Source of the DNA: Dehalococcoidia bacterium
GTDB lineage: Bacteria > Chloroflexota > Dehalococcoidia > Dehalococcoidales > Fen-1064
Assembly: GCA_030691775.1 (NCBI GenBank)
Contig: JAUYDN010000099.1
Span: forward strand, 1-35,184
Direction: 5' to 3'
Length of the DNA stretch: 35,184 nt
Shown: in pieces, positions 1 to 7,377 of the stretch
Numbering within the stretch: the first letter of the stretch is position 1
Layout of the letters: each line of letters opens with the position of its first letter
Program-made: the position numbers and the translations under genes
The notes under the pieces: generated by a model
What the model saw: the letters and a program-made list of their open reading frames with translations, nothing else
Databases searched by the model: none
What the model was told of the DNA's origin: nothing

Positions 1-32
1 TTTCGAGATTCGGATTTCGTACTATCTTGTCG

Positions 33-2441
33 TTATGGTATACCCGCGTAGTCCAGTTCCCGCCACGCTTCTTTTCCCCCGTTAAACTCCACCGTGAAAA
101 TGAGAGACGGGTCTGCGGTCTCTTTAACGTTTGGAATAATGCGCCCGTTTGCCTTGCCCAGTCCGACCGGCACATATAATGTAAACGGCAGCTCTTTTCC
201 GCCGCCGTTAACCGCCTGGTGGTACTTCGCTATCGTCCCGTTGGCTGACGCAGGCGTCTCCAGCCCCTTGAACTCGCCGTTACCCCACTTTAGAGCCGCG
301 TAGCGGAATGCCAGTCCGTAAGGCACCATCATCAAATCGAACTGGTTGGGAAAGCTGGGCCCATAGACCCGCGCGAATAGTGATAACTCTGTGGCATACT
401 GGATGCTCGGCCATTTACCATTACCGAATGTTAAACCGGGTACGAACGGGTCGGGGGTTTCCGCTCGAAGCTGTGACAATCTCATCGCGATGGGCATGGC
501 GGCATTCAGGTCCATCCGTTTGCCCATATTGATGCCGCGCGTGTTCCACTCCGCCCTCAGCGACCGCATTGGTTGTGCCATCACGAGGAACCGTAATTTG
601 AGCAGTTCCATCGGTTCTATGTCCAGTGCCTGCATTCGGACCGAGAGCGCGCCGAAATCGATACCCGTTCCCCCACCCTTCCCCTTCTCGCTGTAATCGA
701 TAATACCGTCACCATTTTCATCGAGCTCCGCCATTACACCAGCGTGGTAGTTCGAACCGGTCAACTTGTCGTTTGCCGATGCATAGGCAAGGGTAGTTGC
801 CTGCAGGTCGTGGAGCATCTTACCGGTGGCGAAGTAGAGATTAGCGGTGAACAAATCGGTGAACCCGCCACCTTCTAAACGTCCGAGATGACCTTCAACC
901 GAAGCGAGCCTGCCGCCCTGCCACACATCCTCCCCGACTGCGTAATAGCTTAGCTGTCCCAGACTCCGGTCCTGGCAGTGCTGGAACGCCCTGTAGCGCG
1001 AGATGGGCGAATCATACCCGAGACCGGCAACTATTTGTGTGCCCTCGACACGGGGGATGGGCACTTTCTGCAGGAAATCGGTGGGTAAGCCATGCTCTTT
1101 CTGTGCCTTTCTACCCTCATCCATAGGTACATTTGTGAACAGGTAGCGGGCGCTGAAGACATCCAGGGCTACCGGGTCGCGGCTGGCAAATATATAGCCC
1201 TCCGGCATGGCGATACAGGTGGGACCTGCCTGACCGCCGTTGGTGGCTTCAATCGCTTCGACGATGTGGAGCATGTAAATATCCTGGCTCTTCACCACGG
1301 AAATCACATCCGCCATCGTCGCCGCCATACCGCCGGTTTTCCGCATTTTCACACGGCCGTTTTCATCGAGTAAAGGCGCCCCTGTTCTCTCATCATAGAC
1401 CGGCGACCAGGGCTGGTGAGGAATCAGACTTTTCATACCGGGGATGGGCTTGTTATAAGGATGGGCGTATAGCCACTTCAGCTTACCCGGCTCTCTAGTA
1501 CCATTGACCTCCATCGGGTATAAACCGATGCCGAGGTTTTTAATAGCGTTGGTGAACAGCTCAAGCACATGGCATTTAAGCTTGGGGACATTGATAAGGA
1601 CGCAACCGGGCCAGTCCTTACGGTCCCGTGCATTCGACGGGTCGCCGCCGATAACTGCTTTATGTAAAATAATCGATTTGAAGTTGACGCCGCCGGGCAC
1701 GGGCGTTTCCCGGCCGTTGCTCAGGTCGTCACCTATTTTGTTGATGTCATAGACGAGGAGCTTGTCATGAGCTTTGCCGGGCGGCAGGCACAAGCCCGCC
1801 ATGCTCTCCTCGAAGCCATTCATAGGGTCGTCACTGTGCCCGCGGGTATGTGTTTCCGCCAGGTATTTGCGGGCAAAGTAGAAACCCCACCCCCCGTAGA
1901 AATCACCGCACTTGCCCTCCATCACTGCCTGCGTGGTCACAGCACCCTTGCCTTTCCGCATCAGTGTGTAAGCGCCAGCAATGGCAGACATAGTGGTGCT
2001 CGCCTCGCCCACGGACATCTGGTGGTAAGTGATACCAAGCTCGTCATGGAACCAGCGCATCAGAGCGGCGATGAAGCCCCATGGGGTCATAGTGGATACA
2101 GCACCGGGCCCGTGTGTGGCTGGTTCGATAGAGTTGGGATTGACGAGGTTCGGTTTAAAGAGGAGTTTCTGCCCGCTCACGACCCTCGCCTTGATTTCGC
2201 GAGAGAAGCCGGTCTCATTATCCAGCGCGCCCAGTGCCCTCCCGATGCCATCATAAATATAGTCGATGCGCTGTACAATCTCCTGCCACGCTTCCCCATC
2301 GCCATTGTTGATGTGCTTCTGGAGCAAAAGCGGAATGGGCGAATACGCCCTCGCCGGGTCCATTCTCACCACACCGATGGCGGCACCTGTGTCGTCTAAT
2401 CTCACTTGCCCGATTGGTGAATTGACGATTGTGTTCTCCAT
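33..2441 (-). CDS. DUF362-like domain protein with an internal EF-hand-like loop
   Basis: 802-aa ORF with DUF362-like features (LFKPNLVNPNSIEPATHGPG, VLINVPKLKCHVLELFTNAIKNLGIG, SRDPVALDVFSARYLF); contains DENGDGIIDYSE. Family call from motif recognition, not a search. Confidence 0.75.
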   Translation of the reverse strand: MENTIVNSPIGQVRLDDTGAAIGVVRMDPARAYSPIPLLLQKHINNGDGEAWQEIVQRIDYIYDGIGRALGALDNETGFSREIKARVVSGQKLLFKPNLVNPNSIEPATHGPGAVSTMTPWGFIAALMRWFHDELGITYHQMSVGEASTTMSAIAGAYTLMRKGKGAVTTQAVMEGKCGDFYGGWGFYFARKYLAETHTRGHSDDPMNGFEESMAGLCLPPGKAHDKLLVYDINKIGDDLSNGRETPVPGGVNFKSIILHKAVIGGDPSNARDRKDWPGCVLINVPKLKCHVLELFTNAIKNLGIGLYPMEVNGTREPGKLKWLYAHPYNKPIPGMKSLIPHQPWSPVYDERTGAPLLDENGRVKMRKTGGMAATMADVISVVKSQDIYMLHIVEAIEATNGGQAGPTCIAMPEGYIFASRDPVALDVFSARYLFTNVPMDEGRKAQKEHGLPTDFLQKVPIPRVEGTQIVAGLGYDSPISRYRAFQHCQDRSLGQLSYYAVGEDVWQGGRLASVEGHLGRLEGGGFTDLFTANLYFATGKMLHDLQATTLAYASANDKLTGSNYHAGVMAELDENGDGIIDYSEKGKGGGTGIDFGALSVRMQALDIEPMELLKLRFLVMAQPMRSLRAEWNTRGINMGKRMDLNAAMPIAMRLSQLRAETPDPFVPGLTFGNGKWPSIQYATELSLFARVYGPSFPNQFDLMMVPYGLAFRYAALKWGNGEFKGLETPASANGTIAKYHQAVNGGGKELPFTLYVPVGLGKANGRIIPNVKETADPSLIFTVEFNGGKEAWRELDYAGIP

Positions 2442-2586
2442 TCCACCACCTCCTGAAGGAATAGCGGTATTCTAGCATAAAGTCAAGGGTAAAATCACTT
2501 CTGTGGACTGTGTATATTTGCATCTCTTGACTGTTTGTCTCCCGTCCACATATACTGGGCATTATCACCACAAGGGAAGTGTATCT

Positions 2587-3576
2587 ATGAAGACAATCAA
2601 CGTTATCACCGTCACACCCCTGAGCGAAGACGTGCGCCGCGCAATGCAAGCAGTCAGTCCCGCCGTTAAAGTGCAGGACATCACGGATTTAACCCGCAGG
2701 GAGTACAAAGGAGATGAGCAGGCGAAAAAAGAGGTGGACGCGGTCCTCGCCGAGGCAGAGGTACTGTACGGGGGACGTTTCCCGGTCAACCTGCTCGCCC
2801 GCGCACCGAGCCTGAAGTGGATACAGATTCCGTTCGCCGGCGTCGACCGCTTCCTCACCGACGAATTCAAACGGAGCGGTGTGACCCTGACCAATGCCAG
2901 CGGTATCCACGCCACGCCCATCAGCGAGTTCGTGCTGGAAATGATGCTCATGTTTGCCAAGCAAGCGCCTCTCTTATTCGAGGCGAAGCAGAGAAAGGAA
3001 TGGCGGCGGGTACAGCTTGCCGTGCTTCGCGATAAAACCGCTGGCGTTATCGGGCTGGGGAGCATCGGGCAAGAAGTGGCACGCCTTTGTAAAGCCTTCC
3101 GGATGAGAGTCATTGCCACACGCCGTTCCCCGCGCAGTCGAAAAGCGAGGAATGTGGATGTGCTTTTGCCGCCCAGCGGTTTGCCCAGACTGCTCGAGGA
3201 GAGTGACTACGTTGCCATCTGCCTGCCATTGACCCCTGAAACACGCAAACTTATCGGTGAGCGGGAACTGAAGATGATGAAACCGACGGCTTATATATTG
3301 AACATCGGGCGCGGGGAGATTATCGATGAGGCGGCACTGGTGCAGGCGTTGGAAGAGAAATGGATTGCGGGTGCTGGACTGGATGTCTTCGCCACGGAAC
3401 CATTGCCAAAAGAAAGCAAGCTCTGGGAACTGAACAACGTCATTATCAGCCCCCATGTTTCCGGGGGTATGGAGGACTACGAGCAACACGCCACCGAGGT
3501 CTTCATCCGCAACCTCAATCGGTACGTGGAAGGTAAGAAGCTCGTCAACGTAATCAGTAAAGAAAAAGGTTACTGA
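2587..3576 (+). CDS. D-2-hydroxyacid dehydrogenase (NAD-binding)
   Basis: Rossmann motif GVIGLGSIGQEVARLCKAF, NIGRGEIIDEAALVQALEEKWIAGAGLDVFATEPLP and SPHVSGG. ATG at 2587 preferred over the ORF-track start at 2503. Confidence 0.9.
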   Translation: MKTINVITVTPLSEDVRRAMQAVSPAVKVQDITDLTRREYKGDEQAKKEVDAVLAEAEVLYGGRFPVNLLARAPSLKWIQIPFAGVDRFLTDEFKRSGVTLTNASGIHATPISEFVLEMMLMFAKQAPLLFEAKQRKEWRRVQLAVLRDKTAGVIGLGSIGQEVARLCKAFRMRVIATRRSPRSRKARNVDVLLPPSGLPRLLEESDYVAICLPLTPETRKLIGERELKMMKPTAYILNIGRGEIIDEAALVQALEEKWIAGAGLDVFATEPLPKESKLWELNNVIISPHVSGGMEDYEQHATEVFIRNLNRYVEGKKLVNVISKEKGY

Positions 3577-3680
3577 AGAGAAAATCTCAACTGACAAATT
3601 CCAAGTATCGAGCCACACCCTTTTTCCCCAAGAAAAAAGTGTCACCCTTATTAAAATAGGAAAACGTCCGCCTCTAAAAC

Positions 3681-3720
3681 GTCATTGCGAGCCTCGATTC
3701 TATCGGGGCGCGGCAATCCG
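3681..3720. repeat. REP-like intergenic imperfect palindrome (GTCATTGCGAGC...GCGGCAATCCG)
   Basis: Noncoding gap; 5' ATTGCGAGCCTCG faces 3' CGGGGCGCGGCAAT as an imperfect inverted repeat, a form common in dispersed bacterial intergenic repeats. No second copy checked in this window. Confidence 0.4.
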
Positions 3721-4017
3721 ACTCGTTGTCGTTCTGAGCGCTTTGAGTAATGTTTTGCCTAAAAAGAATGATTGCGCGCGAAGAATCTCCAGGCGAGGTG
3801 GGGGTTTGATTATTGTGTATTAATTATTGTGAACATTGTTTCGGATTTCGTACTTCGTTCCCCGCCTTCGTGGGGACAGGGCTTCGGATTTTTTGCCAGA
3901 AAAAGCTCAAGGTTAACTTTTTGTAAAGCGAAAGTTCGATTTGTCACCCCAGCATGGTTGTGATAGCATAGCAGACGGAATATCGTGCATACAGAATTAT
4001 CGAGGAGGTATCATTGG

Positions 4018-4596
4018 ATGCTTACCGTAAAGGAAGCCATCGAAAAGCGTCGTAGTATCCGTAAGTTCAAGCCGGTGCCCGTTCCGGACGAGCTATTGAT
4101 GCAGGTGCTCGAAGCGGCACGCCTGGCGCCATCGGGAACGAACCGTCAGCCGTGGCGGTTCCAGGTAATCAAAGACGGTCCGCTCAAGAAGAAGCTTATC
4201 GAGGAGGCTACTTTCGGTAGTGAGGCGTTGAACAGCGCACCGGTTATCATCGTCTGCGGTGCGGAGATGTTGACATTCGTTAAAGGACACCAGTTGGCGC
4301 CTCCCGGTTCCCAGTATTACGGCGCCGAGAACGAAGACCCCGAAGAGCTGAAAAAGTTCGCGCCGGACGCTAATATGTACACGGCAATCGCAATCACGCA
4401 CATGACATTGATAGCGACTGCACTCGGACTGGGCACATGCTGGGTACAAAGAATCAAGTTCGGGCAAATGGCACGGCTTTTGGGCTGGCCACGGCATATG
4501 ACAGTACTCACCACCCTCGCACTTGGTTACCCGGATGAAGACCCGCCACCCAGACCACGTGTTCCCCTCGACACCATCCTGATTAAAGAGGGGTAG
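4018..4596 (+). CDS. nitroreductase family protein
   Basis: N-terminal KEAIEKRRSIRKFKPVPVPDELLMQVLEAARLAPSGTNRQPWRF is diagnostic; GAGGAGG RBS ahead of ATG at 4018. Confidence 0.92.
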   Translation: MLTVKEAIEKRRSIRKFKPVPVPDELLMQVLEAARLAPSGTNRQPWRFQVIKDGPLKKKLIEEATFGSEALNSAPVIIVCGAEMLTFVKGHQLAPPGSQYYGAENEDPEELKKFAPDANMYTAIAITHMTLIATALGLGTCWVQRIKFGQMARLLGWPRHMTVLTTLALGYPDEDPPPRPRVPLDTILIKEG

Positions 4597-4691
4597 ATAC
4601 CCGCTTAAGAAATCCCAACTTCCAAATCATCAATTACCAAGCTGGAGGAGATTCTCCTTACAGTTGACAATCAGCTTTCGATACCAGGTAT

Positions 4692-4726
4692 AGGAGCGCT
4701 TCGTGAGAGCCCAGGCGCTCCTTTTT
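4692..4726 (+). terminator. rho-independent-type terminator after nitroreductase
   Basis: AGGAGCGC (4692-4699) pairs with GCGCTCCT (4715-4722), followed by a T run. Confidence 0.65.
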
Positions 4727-4788
4727 GTGCATTGGGGGTTTGCGCTTGAGGGTGTGGTTTGGTAAGATAAGAATCTGGGACAACCCGT

Positions 4789-4864
4789 GGGCCACTAGCT
4801 CAAATGGCAGAGCAGCTGACTCTTAATCAGCAGGTTCAGCGTTCGATTCGCTGGTGGCTCACCA
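4789..4864 (+). tRNA. tRNA-Lys (anticodon CTT), CCA encoded
   Basis: Acceptor GGGCCAC/GTGGCTC (one G-T pair), anticodon arm GCTGA-CTCTTAA-TCAGC, T arm CAGCG-TTCGATT-CGCTG, then ACCA. Confidence 0.95.
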
Positions 4865-4877
4865 GGTTTTGAAGCTA

Positions 4878-4915
4878 ATAAAGCCCTTATGTAAATTACT
4901 GCATAAGGGCTTTAT
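4878..4915. terminator. perfect 14-bp hairpin between tRNA-Lys and integrase (bidirectional terminator candidate)
   Basis: ATAAAGCCCTTATG (4878-4891), 10-nt loop, CATAAGGGCTTTAT (4902-4915). Confidence 0.6.
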
Positions 4916-4921
4916 GATTAG

Positions 4922-4943
4922 TTGGCAATAATTTGGCAATAAT
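4922..4943. repeat. 11-bp exact tandem duplication TTGGCAATAAT x2
   Basis: TTGGCAATAAT at 4922-4932 and 4933-4943, between tRNA and integrase stop. Confidence 0.85.
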
Positions 4944-4946
4944 TGT

Positions 4947-6122
4947 TTACAATTCCGCTTCTACCGTATCCTTGTGCTTTGGCATGACTATATCATCGAA
5001 TCTGTTAGCGGCTGCTTCCTGTAGCCCCGGCGCTACATGGCTATAGGTATCAAGGGTTATCTGGATGCTGGAATGCCCTAACCTCTCCTGGACTATCTTC
5101 GGGTGAATCCCTTGTTTGAGCATTAACGAGGCGTGGGTATGTCTGGCATCATGCAATCGAACACCTTTTAATCCACACCGGAGCGCCAGTTTATGCCAGG
5201 AGTGTGTAATACCATCCGGTAGATAGGGCTTGCCAGTATGATGGCAGAAAACTAAATCATCATCCGTGAAAGGTAGACTTAGCGATTCCCTTAGCTTCTG
5301 TTGGGCTTCCCGGTGTTCCTTGAGAACTATCGTGGTTGATGGGGAGAGCGCTATCATCCGGCGGGATTTTGCGGTTTTAGCTTCTCCGTAGATAATCTGT
5401 CCATTATGTAGCTGGTGAATAGTCCGGCTAATGGATACCTGGCAGAGTATCAAGTCCACGTCAGACCACCGGAGCGCCAGTATTTCAGACCGGCGCATAC
5501 CAGTAAACAACAGGGTGTAGAATAAGGCGTAAAATGGGGTAGACCTGGCATATTCTAAAAATAGGTGTATATCGCTTTCATTCATAGTTCGCAATTCGTG
5601 GTAGTGCACCTTTGGAGCTTCTACAGCATCGGCAACGTTGCGGGGTATCATTCCTAGCTTGACGGCGCTTGATAGGGCTTTATGCATGGTAACGTGGCAA
5701 TAGCGGACAGTCCGGTTACTGAGTCCGCCTTTACCATCGGAGCGCCCGGCGGATAGCTTCTCTGAGTATAAATGCTGTAGATGTTCGGGCTTCAGTTGCG
5801 TGAGTAATATCTTACCCAGGGACGGTATCAAGTGAGTACGCACGATGTACTGATAGCTTTCAGCAGTCCGAGGTGTAAGATTAGACCAGCAGTAATCATG
5901 GAGCCATTGCTCTAGGTAGTCCGCAACTGTCTGCTTACCCGGCTTTACAAATATTCCTTTATCAAGTTCGGTTAATAACTCCCGGAGTCTTTTTTCAGCC
6001 TGGGCTTTATTGCCCCTCAGCGTCTCATAGTGTGAAGTGTATTTACCAGTGGTCGTGTCTCTGCCTAGAGATACCCTAACGCGGTAGGAATCCTCAGACC
6101 GTTTAATAATCGAACCTCTCAT
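4947..6122 (-). CDS. int: tyrosine recombinase / phage-type integrase
   Basis: SAM-like N-terminal domain plus catalytic R (FTGMRRSEILALRW), H-x-x-R (HDARHTHASLML), GHSS and DTYSHV tyrosine; next to tRNA 3' end. Confidence 0.95.
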   Translation of the reverse strand: MRGSIIKRSEDSYRVRVSLGRDTTTGKYTSHYETLRGNKAQAEKRLRELLTELDKGIFVKPGKQTVADYLEQWLHDYCWSNLTPRTAESYQYIVRTHLIPSLGKILLTQLKPEHLQHLYSEKLSAGRSDGKGGLSNRTVRYCHVTMHKALSSAVKLGMIPRNVADAVEAPKVHYHELRTMNESDIHLFLEYARSTPFYALFYTLLFTGMRRSEILALRWSDVDLILCQVSISRTIHQLHNGQIIYGEAKTAKSRRMIALSPSTTIVLKEHREAQQKLRESLSLPFTDDDLVFCHHTGKPYLPDGITHSWHKLALRCGLKGVRLHDARHTHASLMLKQGIHPKIVQERLGHSSIQITLDTYSHVAPGLQEAAANRFDDIVMPKHKDTVEAEL

Positions 6123-6844
6123 TTTTTCTCCTTTCTTGGCGATATTATCATCGTATTAGTCTGAAATCGTGACTTGAATGCCAATGTAGGGTCATAATCA
6201 TCCGCATTGACATGGATGGGTTCACCCAGTTGTTCATCATTACCTATTTTACCTTCTGTAAAAATATAGGAATCTAAACCGGAAGTGTCTGGATACTGTT
6301 CGCCTTCTAACTCGCTGAGCTGTTCTTGCGCTGCGTATTGGTAAGTAATAATCGCAAGTAAAGCTAAACGTGAATCATTATGGGGGGTCGGAATGCTGAC
6401 CGTATCCCCTTCCTTAGTGACGATTGGCTCCAGTCCCGACAGACAATCTTCCAAAGGACGTTTCGCAGCAGACATTTCATATACTACGGGCTTTAATCTG
6501 GCAAACCATCTGGCTTGACGGATAGTAAATTTCGGTTGTCCTACTTGTTCATGTTCAATCAGAGTGGGGATAATATCAGCCGGAATGTTGTATTTTTCAC
6601 AGGAGCCGATAGACCAGGGCGAATCTATAGGGTCAAATATTACTTTTTCCTTATTCTTTTGGATTATGTTATAAATAGCCCTTTCTTTTGGAATATATTT
6701 TGAACCTGGGTGAATCTTTAATAGTTTTTCTCTGATGTCTTTTGCTGATAATTTGCCCTCAACGTCATTTTTTTTGAGTAAAAGAATATCATCTTTTATA
6801 TCCTTTTTTGTGTTAGGTCCTCTTAATCCTTTTCTGCCATTCAT
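6119..6844 (-). CDS. unknown element protein, translationally coupled to integrase
   Basis: 241-aa ORF whose stop overlaps the integrase ATG (4-nt overlap); no recognised domain. Confidence 0.6.
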   Translation of the reverse strand: MNGRKGLRGPNTKKDIKDDILLLKKNDVEGKLSAKDIREKLLKIHPGSKYIPKERAIYNIIQKNKEKVIFDPIDSPWSIGSCEKYNIPADIIPTLIEHEQVGQPKFTIRQARWFARLKPVVYEMSAAKRPLEDCLSGLEPIVTKEGDTVSIPTPHNDSRLALLAIITYQYAAQEQLSELEGEQYPDTSGLDSYIFTEGKIGNDEQLGEPIHVNADDYDPTLAFKSRFQTNTMIISPRKEKK

Positions 6845-6869
6845 CTTATTGACTCCTAAAAATCATACT

Positions 6870-6928
6870 CATATGTGCAATTTGTCTATATTCACTAACT
6901 TATATGTGCATCATATGTGCGAAATGTC
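6870..6928. promoter_or_regulatory. candidate operator: three ATATGTGC direct repeats in divergent intergenic region
   Basis: ATATGTGC at 6871-6878, 6902-6909, 6913-6920; outer copies extend to CATATGTGCAATTTGTC and CATATGTGCGAAATGTC. Confidence 0.6.
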
Positions 6929-7003
6929 GTTTGACAAATCTAATAATAAACCTCAAAGTAGGAATTGTCAAGGGTGTGTTCTAGTTATTTGGAGGTAATT
7001 ACG

Positions 7004-7192
7004 ATGGATAGTAACAAAAGAGTTTTTTACCCGGAAGATATTGCGCAAGAAACCGGCTTAGGACTTAACCTGGTCTATCGGCTACTACGAGCTGGGGAAA
7101 TTTCCCATGTGAAAGCTGGCGATAGATATTTAGTAAGCCGAGCGAACTTTGAAAAATGGCTCTCTGGGGAAAGCCAGGCTCCGGCAAAATAG
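7004..7192 (+). CDS. excisionase/MerR-like helix-turn-helix protein
   Basis: MDSNKRVFYPEDIAQETGLGLNLVYRLLRAGEISHVKAGDRYLVSRANFEKWLSG matches the short DNA-binding excisionase pattern; GGAGG RBS. Confidence 0.75.
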   Translation: MDSNKRVFYPEDIAQETGLGLNLVYRLLRAGEISHVKAGDRYLVSRANFEKWLSGESQAPAK

Positions 7193-7218
7193 CGGCGATA
7201 CCACAAGGTGGTGATGAT

Positions 7219-7377
7219 ATGAAAGATAAAACAGAGGAAAAACAAATCAAATTTGAAGACCAAGCAATTTTGTGTATTGAGTGTGGTCATACTTTCCTAT
7301 TCTCTGCGCCCCATGCCGGATGTACAGGAAGCTCACCCTGGTTAAAGGGGGGAGAGAATGAGACCACGAGACTTTGA
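7219..7377 (+). CDS. small Cys-containing protein (partial zinc-ribbon-like)
   Basis: MKDKTEEKQIKFEDQAILCIECGHTFLFSAPHAGCTGS; one CxxC. Weak. Confidence 0.35.
   Translation: MKDKTEEKQIKFEDQAILCIECGHTFLFSAPHAGCTGSSPWLKGGENETTRL

Noticed and set aside
1767-2399. 210-aa plus-strand ORF inside the DUF362-like gene
   Set aside because: Antisense shadow of a long well-supported CDS; composition and lack of motifs match a spurious GC-biased ORF.
2974-3645. 223-aa minus-strand ORF opposite the D-2-hydroxyacid dehydrogenase
   Set aside because: Opposite strand of a clear enzyme gene, no recognisable domain.
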